Positions 16,003-23,923 of a stretch of DNA of 64,000 nt are shown in pieces. This DNA comes from Sphingobium sp. KCTC 72723 (GTDB lineage Bacteria; Pseudomonadota; Alphaproteobacteria; Sphingomonadales; Sphingomonadaceae), in assembly GCF_014280435.1 (NCBI RefSeq), contig NZ_CP060388.1, positions 124,001 through 188,000 on the forward strand, given 5' to 3'. The position numbers and the translations under genes are program-made. Each line of letters starts with the position of its first letter. Within the stretch, counting starts at the first letter, position 1. The notes beneath the pieces are model-generated. The model ran no database searches, was not told where the DNA came from, and saw only the letters and a program-made list of their open reading frames with translations.

Positions 16003-17592
16003 GTGCGGGCGTTCACGGGCGACGACCGGCATCTCAGGATCGAGGGGGACCGGCTGCACCCGGCCAATGGCGGCGACCTGTGCGACAGGGTTGCGGTGCT
16101 GGAGGATATGGCGGCGCTGGACGGGCGATTGCTGCTCCCGATGGTCAATGGGCGGCGGCAGGATTGGGACCGGACGATCACACGGATCGCGCGCCAATTG
16201 ACGGCGGTGATGGCGCGCCATGGGCCGGGCAGCGTGGCGCTGCATGTCGGTGGCGGCCTGCTGACCGAGGATTATTATGTCGCCAACAAGCTGATGAAAG
16301 GCTTTCTGGGTTCGGCCCATATCCATGCGCCATGGTGCGGCGACGCGGGGGCGGCGCAGCGCGCGGCCTTTGGCGAGGATGTGATGCCCGCTGCCTATGA
16401 GGATATCGACCGGGCCGACATGATTCTGATGACCAGCGCGGACATGGCGCAGGCGCATCCGGTGCTGATGGAGCGGATAATCGCGGCGCGGCATGAGCGG
16501 GACGCGCGGGTGATCGTCCTGGGGGAAGGGGCGGGGATCGAAGTGGACCTGTGCCTGCCGATCATGCCGGGCAGCGCGGGATTGCTGATCGCGGGATTGC
16601 TGCTCCATTGCCATGATAGCGGCGCGACGGATGCCGCGTGGATGGCGCGGCATGTGAGCGTCCCGCCCGGTTTCTGGGACGATTTGCGACCTGGGCGCGA
16701 TGTGTGGTCAGTGGCGCGCGGGTGCGGGATTGCGCCGGGCGCGATCCGCGATTTCTATGAAGCGGTGGCGGGATGCGACCGGCTGGTGACGCTGTTCGGT
16801 GAAGGGGAAGCGCTTGGGCGTGCGGTGCTGAACTTTCATCTGGCGATGGCTAGGATCGGGCGACCGGGGGCTGCGCCATTCGCGCTGACAGCGGCGGCCA
16901 ACGCGATGGGCGGGCGCGAAACGGGCTGCATCGCCACCGATCTTGCCGCGCATCGCCCCTTCACCCCCGAAGCGATGGCCAGCGTTGCGCGTTTCTGGGG
17001 CGCGCGCCGACTGGCCGATGCGCCGGGGCTGGCGGGGGATGCGCTGTTGCAGGCGATGCGCGACGGGCAGGTCAAGGCGCTGTGGAGCATCGGCGGCGAC
17101 AGCGACCCGTGGCTGGAAGCGGCGCGGGCCGCCGTGCCTTTGACGATCCGTTCGACCGACCGGCTGCCCGAACCGGGCGAAGCGTGGACCATATTGCTGC
17201 CATCGGCGGCATGGGTGGAAAAGGACGGGACGCTGACTGGCATGGACCGCCTGATCAGTCGCCAGCGTCGCCTGTTCGCGTTGCCCGGCGAAGCGCGGCC
17301 CGACTGGTGGATGCTGACGCGGGTGGGGCAGGCAATGGGGTGGGCGGACGCCTTTCATTATGAACATGCCGCCGATGTCTATCGCGAACATGTGCGGCTG
17401 ACCGCTTATCATAATGACGGCGCGCGGTTGCTGAACCTCAAGCGCCATGCGCCGATTTCCAACCCGGCCTATGCGGAGCTGACGCCATGGCGCTGGGGCG
17501 AAACGCCGTTCGACGAGGGGCGTTTCCCGACGGAGGACGGGCGGGCGATGCTGGTGCCGATGCGGGATCAGGACGCCGCAGCGATCCCCTGA
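16003..17592 (+). CDS. molybdopterin oxidoreductase, nitrate reductase (NasA)-like, truncated/degenerate
   Basis: The frame from GTG 16003 gives 529 residues, but homology extends upstream without a start codon. Bases 15976-16002 encode C-G-Q-C-G-V-G-C-G, the [4Fe-4S] cysteine motif of NasA/FdhF proteins, and GGDLC follows at about residue 26. The nearest ATG (15923, MTERNGPAR) is in another frame, so a one-base indel before 15976 is suspected. Downstream, catalytic-domain blocks are present (NKLMKGFLGSAHIHAPWCGD, AANAMGGRETG). The C-terminus stops after DGRAMLVPM, so the dinucleotide-binding domain typical of NasA (total over 700 residues) is missing. It lies next to modABC. Probably a decaying assimilatory nitrate reductase or a reduced relative. 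Confidence 0.7.
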   Translation: MRAFTGDDRHLRIEGDRLHPANGGDLCDRVAVLEDMAALDGRLLLPMVNGRRQDWDRTITRIARQLTAVMARHGPGSVALHVGGGLLTEDYYVANKLMKGFLGSAHIHAPWCGDAGAAQRAAFGEDVMPAAYEDIDRADMILMTSADMAQAHPVLMERIIAARHERDARVIVLGEGAGIEVDLCLPIMPGSAGLLIAGLLLHCHDSGATDAAWMARHVSVPPGFWDDLRPGRDVWSVARGCGIAPGAIRDFYEAVAGCDRLVTLFGEGEALGRAVLNFHLAMARIGRPGAAPFALTAAANAMGGRETGCIATDLAAHRPFTPEAMASVARFWGARRLADAPGLAGDALLQAMRDGQVKALWSIGGDSDPWLEAARAAVPLTIRSTDRLPEPGEAWTILLPSAAWVEKDGTLTGMDRLISRQRRLFALPGEARPDWWMLTRVGQAMGWADAFHYEHAADVYREHVRLTAYHNDGARLLNLKRHAPISNPAYAELTPWRWGETPFDEGRFPTEDGRAMLVPMRDQDAAAIP

Positions 17593-18740
17593 AGATGCGC
17601 GAGCAGGGCGTCGCCATTGGCCGCCCAGGTGAAACGCAGCGCGGCTTCGCGCACCTTTTCCTGCTCCGGCGGATCGTCGAGAATGGCGCGGATGGCAGCG
17701 GCGATCGCTTCGGGTTCGCGCGCGACGATCTGTCCCGCTTCCGGGCGGTCCAGCAATTCGCGCGCGCCGCCGACATCGCTGATGACGATGGGGGTGCCGC
17801 AGGCCAGCGATTCGACCCAGGCATTGGCCAGGCCTTCGGACGCGGACGGCAGCGCCATGACGTCGGCGGCGGCAAAGATGCGCGGCAATTTATGATGGGG
17901 AACGGAACCCAGAAAACCGATGCGCCGGTCCACGCCCAGTTCCTGCGCCAGACTTTCGATATTGCGGCGATATTGCCCCTGTCCCGCCAGTAGCAGCGTG
18001 ACGTCGGGCAGCAGCGGCAGCGCGCGCGCGAGCAGATCCTGCCCCTTGCGCGGGATCAGCGCGCCCACGCACAGCACCACCGGGCCGTTAAAGCTCAATG
18101 CCGCCTTGGCCGCTGCGCGATCGGTGATTTCGAACGTGTCGAGATCCACCCCGGTATAATGGACACGGATCTTGTCCGCATCCATGCCCATCTTCGCCAT
18201 GGAACGGCGCATCGCGCCTGACACGGCGAGCAGCCCGGCGGCCTCGTTGCCTGCCTGCCGCACCATTGCGCGGGTGCCGCGCTGCGTCCCCCAATGATGA
18301 ATGTCCGCGCCGCGCGCCTTCACCGAATAGGGGATGCCCAGCGCGCGCGACAGACGCTGCGCCACCGGACCGTCGGGGAAGAAGAAGCTGGCGTCGATCA
18401 CGTCGAACGGGCGCTGCGCATGGAGTTTTTTGACGAGCGGCAGGATGGCGCGTGTCATCGTCCACACGTTCGTGCGCCCGCCAACCTTGGGGATGATCGG
18501 AAAGGTCGGGCGATGGACGGTCAGTTCGCGCCAACGTTCCTTGCGCGGCAAAGCGCGCAGTTGCGCATAATGGGGGGCAAGCGACAGCGGCCATGGCGGT
18601 ATGCCGAGCGGGGCAATCACCGTCACGTCGGCTTCCGCGCGGCTGGCCAGTTCGCGCGCCTGTCGTTCCACGAACACGCCGAAATTGGGACGGCTGATGT
18701 CGGGAAAGAGGGTGGATAGCATGAGGACGTTGAGCGTCAT
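17568..18740 (-). CDS. glycosyltransferase family 4
   Basis: 390 residues of GT-B fold. The N-terminal domain has FPDISRPNFGVFVERQ; the C-terminal donor domain has VGALIPRKGQDLL and the E-x7-E motif in SASEGLANAWVESLACGTPIV, with the retaining-GT4 features complete. It transfers a sugar from an NDP- or polyprenyl-linked donor, probably for exopolysaccharide or cell-surface glycan. The last 25 bases overlap the 3' end of the convergent nasA-like gene, which is consistent with a past deletion at this junction. Confidence 0.88.
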   Translation of the reverse strand: MTLNVLMLSTLFPDISRPNFGVFVERQARELASRAEADVTVIAPLGIPPWPLSLAPHYAQLRALPRKERWRELTVHRPTFPIIPKVGGRTNVWTMTRAILPLVKKLHAQRPFDVIDASFFFPDGPVAQRLSRALGIPYSVKARGADIHHWGTQRGTRAMVRQAGNEAAGLLAVSGAMRRSMAKMGMDADKIRVHYTGVDLDTFEITDRAAAKAALSFNGPVVLCVGALIPRKGQDLLARALPLLPDVTLLLAGQGQYRRNIESLAQELGVDRRIGFLGSVPHHKLPRIFAAADVMALPSASEGLANAWVESLACGTPIVISDVGGARELLDRPEAGQIVAREPEAIAAAIRAILDDPPEQEKVREAALRFTWAANGDALLAHLQGIAAAS

Positions 18741-18798
18741 CTTGTCTCTTTCGCGCAGAAGCCTTTGATAACTGGTTAAGGAGGTGGAAGCGATATGA

Positions 18799-19362
18799 CT
18801 AGAGCCGTCGGACGAGCTGTTCCGCGACTGCGGCCCATGGCGGATCGGTCAGCACCAGCTGGCGCGCGCCGGACCCCAGCGGCAGCAGTTGCAGCCGGTC
18901 CCCCTCTCGCCCGATCAGTCGGCCGAACAGGAAGCGGCCCGCCGGACGGGGGAGCAGGATGTCGCGGTTGAGCGCGCTGGCGAAATCGTCGGGCGCGATG
19001 CGGCGGCACCAGATCGCGTCGCCGCTACGATAATCGCCGATGCTGGCGCTGACATGCACGCCGACCATGCCGTCCGCCGCGATGGGCGCCGGGAAGGTGA
19101 GGGCGCGGGTCGGCGCGCGCGCGCCGTCCGGTCCCAGCAGCGCGGCGACCGGCACGTCGCTTTGCCCCGGCATCGCCACCAGTTCGGCGGTCGTCACCCC
19201 CAGCGCCAATGCAATCCGGTTCAGCCATTTGACCGACACGGTTCGGGTGCCGGTTTCCAGGCGGCCGATCGTCTGCGCCGTGGTGGGCGGATCGCACAGC
19301 GTGCCAACCTGTTCCAGCGTCAAGCCTCTGGCCTTGCGGACTTCGCGGATGCGCGTGATCAT
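18799..19362 (-). CDS. XRE-family transcriptional regulator
   Basis: 187 residues. N-terminal Cro/C1 helix-turn-helix (residues about 3-60: IREVRKARGLTLEQVG, then TIGRLETGTRTVSVKWL). The rest is a beta-rich domain with GDAIWCRR and a hydrophobic C-terminus that resembles the S24/LexA-like dimerisation half of C1-type repressors but lacks an obvious Ser-Lys dyad. It is divergent from the DUF6456 gene, with a 99-base spacer that could hold an autoregulatory operator. Confidence 0.8.
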   Translation of the reverse strand: MITRIREVRKARGLTLEQVGTLCDPPTTAQTIGRLETGTRTVSVKWLNRIALALGVTTAELVAMPGQSDVPVAALLGPDGARAPTRALTFPAPIAADGMVGVHVSASIGDYRSGDAIWCRRIAPDDFASALNRDILLPRPAGRFLFGRLIGREGDRLQLLPLGSGARQLVLTDPPWAAVAEQLVRRL

Positions 19363-19461
19363 TGCGTCCTCATAAATAACCTATCTGGTTTTATCTTTCC
19401 TACAAATGATCCGCCATGGCAAGGGCTGATTCCCCGCTCCAGACCCAAAGGAAAGACCGGC

Positions 19462-19956
19462 ATGTCCCATAAGCCCGCCATCAGCCCCGTCGCCAGCCCC
19501 GCCGCCAGTCATGTCGAACAGATGATCGAGGATCCGCAGGGCCGCGTGCAAAGCGTGCTGGTCAATCTGGGCGAATCGCCGCTCGCCTGGCTCCATGCGC
19601 GCGGTCATTTGAGTGAACGGCACTATCTGGCGGGGGACAGGCTGCGTGCCGATTGGGAGAAAGCGGGGCTGGGCGCGCGCGTGACGATGCGCTGGGACGC
19701 GGCACCAAGCACCGGCGGGCGCGGGGCGGCGGGGCAGGCGGTCGACCCGACGCTGACGCAAGTGTCGGCGCGCGAACGGTTCGACGGTGCGATTGGCGCG
19801 GCCGGGCCGGGGCTGGCCGACATATTATGGCGCGTCGTGTGCGCAGGCGAAGGGCTGGTCGCGGCGGAAAAGGCATTGGGCTGGCCCAGCCGCGCGGGGA
19901 AGCTGGTGCTAACGCTGGCGCTGGATCGGGTGGCGGGCTGGTATCGAGTGGGGTGA
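19462..19956 (+). CDS. DUF6456 domain-containing protein
   Basis: 164 residues from ATG 19462, preceded by AAAGGAAAGACC. The core LAWLHARGHLSERHYLAGDRLRADW and the C-terminal GPGLADILWRVVCAGEGL plus LALDRVAGWY match the DUF6456 proteins common in sphingomonads, which resemble phage-derived helix-turn-helix proteins. The function is unknown. No signal peptide. Confidence 0.75.
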   Translation: MSHKPAISPVASPAASHVEQMIEDPQGRVQSVLVNLGESPLAWLHARGHLSERHYLAGDRLRADWEKAGLGARVTMRWDAAPSTGGRGAAGQAVDPTLTQVSARERFDGAIGAAGPGLADILWRVVCAGEGLVAAEKALGWPSRAGKLVLTLALDRVAGWYRVG

Positions 19957-20033
19957 GGGAGGGGTCGCAAATGGCCAATGTGGGAGGTTGGGAGCAGGCG
20001 TCGTTCTACCCGCAACCGGACGCTTTCCCATAT

Positions 20034-20162
20034 CGTCACCCCAGCGAAGGCTGGGGTCTCAGGCGATGGCAAGATGAGTTTTGCCAAATAGCATTATGGA
20101 TTGCTTCAGGTCAGACCGTCGCGCGCCTCCGCCTGAGATGCCAGCCTTCGCTGGCATGACGG
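20034..20162. repeat. dispersed palindromic repeat, CGTCAYCCCAGC family (copy 1)
   Basis: Ends CGTCACCCCAGCGAAGGCTG (20034) and CAGCCTTCGCTGGCATGACG (to about 20161) form an interrupted inverted repeat. Each end is itself a small hairpin (CCCCAGCGAAGGCTGGGG; GCCAGCCTTCGCTGGC). An internal CTCAGGCG/CGCCTGAG pair adds a further stem. Fills the 240-base gap between two convergent genes. Other copies: 35543, 40892, 48702, 61483 and inside mtaB. Confidence 0.85.
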
Positions 20163-20195
20163 CGGGGGTAAAATCGCCATCCCCCTAAATAGCCT

Positions 20196-20738
20196 CTACC
20201 CCGCCATCCCGGCGCCGAGCAGAAGCAGCAGTTTGACGTCGATGGCATAGCCCTCCGCGCGCCAGATCGCGACCTGATCGGCAAGCCTGTCTATGCCCAC
20301 GCGATGGACGATGATGTCTTCGCCATCCACGCCGCCGCCATCGCCGGTGCGTTCAAGATCGAAAGCGCGGAACAGAGTGAAGCTTTCCGACACCATGCCG
20401 GGCGAGCTGTAAAATTGCCCCAGCGATTCGAGCCGGGCGGGGCGGTAGCCGGTTTCCTCCTCCAGTTCGCGCGCGGCGGCGATGGTCGCGTCCTCGCCCG
20501 CGTCATGATCGCCGACTAGGCCAGCGGGCAATTCGATGCAGCGACGGCCCAGCGGCACGCGATATTGATCGACCAGCAGGATGTGGCGACCGTCCGCCGC
20601 TTCGTCGATGGCGACGATGACGGCGGCGTGGATGCCGCGCGCGCGCCCGACATATTCCCATTTGCCGCGCCGCTTGGCGGTGATGAAGCGACCTTCCCAC
20701 ATCACTTCTTCGGGGGCGTTCCGATCCGGGTCTGTCAT
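20196..20738 (-). CDS. NUDIX hydrolase (ADP-ribose pyrophosphatase-like)
   Basis: 180 residues. A perfect Nudix box is seen: G-x5-E-x7-R-E-x-x-E-E-x-G in GDHDAGEDATIAAARELEEETGY (about residues 76-98, written in part). ELPAGLVGD before it and the glycine-rich region after are usual for ADP-ribose/NDP-sugar pyrophosphatases. It hydrolyses nucleoside diphosphates linked to another moiety. It is the last gene of the lemA-TPM-TPM-NUDIX run; its ATG overlaps the upstream stop by four bases. Confidence 0.88.
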   Translation of the reverse strand: MTDPDRNAPEEVMWEGRFITAKRRGKWEYVGRARGIHAAVIVAIDEAADGRHILLVDQYRVPLGRRCIELPAGLVGDHDAGEDATIAAARELEEETGYRPARLESLGQFYSSPGMVSESFTLFRAFDLERTGDGGGVDGEDIIVHRVGIDRLADQVAIWRAEGYAIDVKLLLLLGAGMAG

Positions 20739-21412
20739 AATTCGATCAGCCTGTCGGGCAATTCGTTGATGTCGTCATCGGCGCGCGGAAAGTGCGTGGC
20801 CAATATTGCGCCGACCTGCCGCACTTCTTCGGCCAGTCCTTCGCCGGGACGACCCGCGCGAATGGCGGTGATGAGCGCCGCCATCGCTTCGCCCCAGACT
20901 TGCGGGGCGACCTTGTCGTTGATCGCGCGGTCGGCGACCAGTTCGGCGCGATGTTCGTCGAGCGAGAGGTAGAGCAGCACGCCGGTGCGCCCCTGCGTGC
21001 GCGCTTCGACCGCCGAACGGAATAGCAGGATGGCGCGGCGGCGGACCCGGCGCGCCTTGGTCGCGCGCGGGGTCAGCGCCATGCGCAGCGGCGTGATCGC
21101 CAGCAGATAACGCACGATCAGGAATTTGAGGAGGAGGAAGCCGAGGACGCCGGTCAGCAGCTTCCAGTCGTCCAGCACATGCTCCCAATCGCGCAGCAGC
21201 GAGGAGAGGAGCGCGCGCAACTGCGCCGGAAAAGCCGCCATGATGGACAGGGCCAGAAAGACCGCGCCCGCCGCCCAGCTTAGCCCGACATCATTGTAGG
21301 AATCGGAACGGCGCGCGACGATCGTGACGATTTCGCCCGATGTGTGCGCTTCGGCCTGCGCCACCGCAGCGGTGACGAGGGCATGATCGGCTTCATTCAG
21401 ATGGAGTTGCAT
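20735..21412 (-). CDS. TPM-domain membrane protein
   Basis: 225 residues from ATG 21412 (the long upstream frame is antisense-like Gly/Arg-rich translation of the preceding gene). TPM domain (PF04536) with HTSGEIVTIVARRSD near the N-terminus, two membrane segments (AAGAVFLALSIMAAF; LLTGVLGFLLLKFLIV) and a second TPM-like part with RTGVLLYLSLDEHRAELVADRAI. Its start overlaps the stop of the preceding TPM gene. The pair probably works as partner envelope proteins with LemA. Confidence 0.82.
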   Translation of the reverse strand: MQLHLNEADHALVTAAVAQAEAHTSGEIVTIVARRSDSYNDVGLSWAAGAVFLALSIMAAFPAQLRALLSSLLRDWEHVLDDWKLLTGVLGFLLLKFLIVRYLLAITPLRMALTPRATKARRVRRRAILLFRSAVEARTQGRTGVLLYLSLDEHRAELVADRAINDKVAPQVWGEAMAALITAIRAGRPGEGLAEEVRQVGAILATHFPRADDDINELPDRLIEL

Positions 21413-22224
21413 TACCAGTCCCCCGAAGCGCCGCCGCCGCCGAAGCTGCCGCCGCCGCCCGAAAAGCCGCCGCCCCCGCCCCAACCGCCACCACCACCGC
21501 CGCCCCAGCCCGATCCACCACCACCGCCAAAATCGCCCGGTCCCCACAGGATGATGGGCGGGCCGCCCGATCCGCTGCGATAACGTTGGCCCTTGCCGCC
21601 GCCACCGCCGCGCCGACCCGCTGCCATCGCCACGAAGATGACGATCAGGATGATCGCCCAGATAAACAACATGCCGCCACCGCCCCCATTGCCGGAACCC
21701 TGACGCTGCGCCGCCTCCGCGGCTGCGGCGCGGGCCTTGGCTTCGTCGGGGGGCAGCAGCATCAGCTTGCCGATCTCGTCCGCGCCTGCGTCTATACCGC
21801 CGGGCATGTCGCCTGCCTTGAAGCGCGGAGTAATGGCGGTGCGAATGATCTGGGAGGACAGGGCGTCGGTCAGCACGCCTTCCATGCCGTAACCGACTTC
21901 GATCCGTATCTTGCGTTCGGCAGGCGCGACGATCAGCAGCGCGCCGTCATTCTTCGCCTTATCGCCAATGCCCCAGGCACGGCCCAGCCGATAGCCATAG
22001 TCGGCAATGTCATAGCCTTGTAAGTCGGGGATCGTCGCCACGACCAGTTGCCGCCCGCTCTGCTGTTCCAGGCCAGCGAGCTTGGCGGTCAGCGCCTGCT
22101 CCTGCGCCGGGGACAGCAGGGCAGCATCGTCCACCACCCGCCCGGCCAGTTTGGGGAAAGTCTGCCCCAGCGCTGCGGGCGCGAACGCCAGCAGCGCGAG
22201 GACAAGAAGCCAGCGGCGAATCAT
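21412..22224 (-). CDS. TPM-domain protein with Gly-rich tail (YgcG family)
   Basis: 270 residues. Signal peptide (MIRRWLLVLALLAFAPAALG), then the TPM domain (PF04536) at about residues 28-150: GRVVDDAALLSPAQEQAL, VVATIPDLQGYDI, YGYRLGRAWGIGDK. One membrane helix (MLFIWAIILIVIFVAM) follows, then a cytoplasmic tail dominated by Gly, Trp and Ser ending SGGGGSFGGGGASGDW, as is typical of YgcG-like proteins. It lies four bases after lemA. Confidence 0.88.
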   Translation of the reverse strand: MIRRWLLVLALLAFAPAALGQTFPKLAGRVVDDAALLSPAQEQALTAKLAGLEQQSGRQLVVATIPDLQGYDIADYGYRLGRAWGIGDKAKNDGALLIVAPAERKIRIEVGYGMEGVLTDALSSQIIRTAITPRFKAGDMPGGIDAGADEIGKLMLLPPDEAKARAAAAEAAQRQGSGNGGGGGMLFIWAIILIVIFVAMAAGRRGGGGGKGQRYRSGSGGPPIILWGPGDFGGGGGSGWGGGGGGGWGGGGGFSGGGGSFGGGGASGDW

Positions 22225-22228
22225 GCGA

Positions 22229-22831
22229 TCAATTGCCGAAGTCGACCTTGGGCGCTTCTTCCGCGCCGGGCGTGGTTGCCTGGAACGGGGTCATAGGCTT
22301 GGCGCCGTGGATGATCTTCGCGCCGATCGCGTCGGGGAAGGTGCGGATGCGGGTGTTATAGGCCTGCACCGCGCCATTATAGTCGCGGATCGACACGGCG
22401 ATGCGGTTTTCCGTCCCTTCAAGCTGCGATTGCAGCTGGAGGAAATTCTCGTTGCTCTTGAGTTCGGGATAGGCCTCCACCGACGCGAGCAGGCGGCCCA
22501 GCCCCTGGCTCAACTGCGCCTGCGCGGCCTGGAACTGCGCGACCTTGGCCGGGTCGGACAGATCCTCTGCATTGACCTGAACCGATGTCGCCTTGGCGCG
22601 GGCTTCGGTCACGCGGACCAGCGTATCCTGTTCCTGCTTGCCCGCCGCCTTCACCGTGGCGACGAGGTTGCCGACCAGATTGGAGCGGCGCTGATATTGC
22701 GCCTGGACATCGGCCCATTTGGCCTTGGCCTCTTCCTGCGCCGTCGGCACGCTGTTGATGCCACAGGCCGACAGCGCAAATGCGCCGATCAGCGGGAGCA
22801 GGGTAGGGGAAAAGCGGCGCAGAAGCGTCAT
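22229..22831 (-). CDS. lemA: LemA family lipoprotein
   Basis: 200 residues from ATG 22831. The N-terminal lipoprotein signal ends in the lipobox L-S-A-C. The LemA four-helix domain follows: AQYQRRSNLVGNLVATVKAA, EAYPELKSNENFLQLQSQLEGTE and the C-terminal YNTRIRTFPDAIGA block are diagnostic. First gene of the lemA-TPM-TPM-NUDIX operon. The family is membrane-associated, of undefined biochemical role, and is very often paired with TPM-domain proteins, as here. Confidence 0.9.
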   Translation of the reverse strand: MTLLRRFSPTLLPLIGAFALSACGINSVPTAQEEAKAKWADVQAQYQRRSNLVGNLVATVKAAGKQEQDTLVRVTEARAKATSVQVNAEDLSDPAKVAQFQAAQAQLSQGLGRLLASVEAYPELKSNENFLQLQSQLEGTENRIAVSIRDYNGAVQAYNTRIRTFPDAIGAKIIHGAKPMTPFQATTPGAEEAPKVDFGN

Positions 22832-22935
22832 GGAACATCCTCGGCTTTTTGTTTCGTCCTTGAAATAGGGCGTTGTCCCACCGCGCGCAACGGGCCATGC
22901 AGGGAATATCTTTAGGCTGAACAAGGGGTTTACCC

Positions 22936-23373
22936 ATGGGACTGATTTCCGAATTCAAGACATTCATCAATCGCGGCAATGTGATGGACCTGGCGGTCGG
23001 CGTCATCATCGGCGGGGCATTTGCCACCATCACCAAATCGCTGACCGATGACCTGATCATGCCGGTGGTCGGCTATATTTTCGGCGGGGCCGATTTTTCG
23101 GGCTACTTCATCCGGCTGGGCGACGTGCCTGCCGACTTCAAGGGCAATCTGGCCAGCTATGCCGATCTGAAGGCAGCGGGTGTCGCGATGTTCGGTTGGG
23201 GCGCGTTCCTGACCACGATGGTCAATTTCCTGATTCTGGCCTTCATCATCTTCCTGTTGATGCGTGCCGTGAACAAGCTGACCGCTGCGCCCGCCGCCGA
23301 AGCGGCTGCCCCCGCACCCACGCCGGAGGACGTCATGCTGCTGCGTGAAATTCGCGACTCCTTGAAAAAATAA
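22936..23373 (+). CDS. mscL: large-conductance mechanosensitive channel
   Basis: 145 residues. N-terminal [23 protein letters not shown] (written in part) is the MscL first helix; the second transmembrane helix is [25 protein letters not shown]. The C-terminal cytoplasmic bundle, with [15 protein letters not shown], is complete. It opens on hypo-osmotic shock to release solutes. Monocistronic, 104 bases from divergent lemA. Confidence 0.94.
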   Translation: MGLISEFKTFINRGNVMDLAVGVIIGGAFATITKSLTDDLIMPVVGYIFGGADFSGYFIRLGDVPADFKGNLASYADLKAAGVAMFGWGAFLTTMVNFLILAFIIFLLMRAVNKLTAAPAAEAAAPAPTPEDVMLLREIRDSLKK

Positions 23374-23403
23374 CCGTTTTTGCGACGAAACGAGCGTGCG
23401 ACG

Positions 23404-23428
23404 GGAACCATCGGGCGCGCGGCCGGTT
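23404..23428 (+). promoter_or_regulatory. candidate EcfG-type (general stress) promoter
   Basis: GGAAC at 23404-23408 and GTT at 23426-23428, with 17 bases between, fit the GGAAC-N16/17-(c)GTT pattern bound by EcfG sigma factors. It lies about 90 bases upstream of the small lipoprotein gene. The pattern is short, so chance occurrence is possible. Confidence 0.3.
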
Positions 23429-23517
23429 GATCGGCGTCAGGGTTTCAGGCGGTGTTCGCTGTGTGAAGCCCTAACCAAATGATGTCTGCCCCAGGGGGCG
23501 CAACAGGAGAATACGCC

Positions 23518-23787
23518 GTGAAAACTTTCGTCAAGATCCTTGGCCTCGCCAGCCTTGTCGCCCTCGCCGCGTGCGATTCCGCCAAGGAAAACCAGGTCGA
23601 GAACGCTTACGAGAACAAGGCGGACGCGCTCGAAAACCAGGCCGACAATATGGAAGACATGGCTGATAACTTGACCGGCAGCGCCGAAAATGCGGCTGAA
23701 AACGCCGCCGACGCACTGGAAAACAAGGCCGACGCCACGCGCGAAGCCGGCGACAAGGCCGAGGACGCCGTCGAAAAGCAGCAGTAA
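23518..23787 (+). CDS. small coiled-coil lipoprotein
   Basis: 89 residues from GTG 23518, after CAGGAGAATACGCC; an ATG at 23479 is in frame but without this ribosome site. Signal MKTFVKILGLASLVALAAC ends in lipobox L-A-A-C. The mature part is a polar, heptad-like helix built of repeats such as NKADALENQADNMEDMADN and ENAADALENKADATREAG, so it is an extended coiled coil attached to a membrane. The family is uncharacterised. Followed by a strong terminator, so monocistronic. Possible stress control from the GGAAC...GTT motif upstream. Confidence 0.8.
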   Translation: MKTFVKILGLASLVALAACDSAKENQVENAYENKADALENQADNMEDMADNLTGSAENAAENAADALENKADATREAGDKAEDAVEKQQ

Positions 23788-23808
23788 GCGCTTTTTCAAC
23801 GAGATTGA

Positions 23809-23841
23809 GGGGCGTCGTGGCATGGCCACGGCGCCCCTTTT
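23809..23841 (+). terminator. rho-independent terminator
   Basis: Hairpin GGGGCGTCGTGGC/GCCACGGCGCCCC (13 bp with one G-T pair, 3-base loop) followed by TTTT, 21 bases after the lipoprotein stop. Confidence 0.88.
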
Positions 23842-23923
23842 CGTGCGCGTCGTGCGGCCTTTAACGCGGCCTTAACCACGCAACCCCATGGTGATCCGTG
23901 CGCGTATCCATGGGACCGGTGGA

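Noticed and set aside
21344..21583. Pro-rich plus-strand frame (PPPPP runs)
   Set aside because: Reverse complement of the Gly-rich tail of the TPM protein; no independent support.
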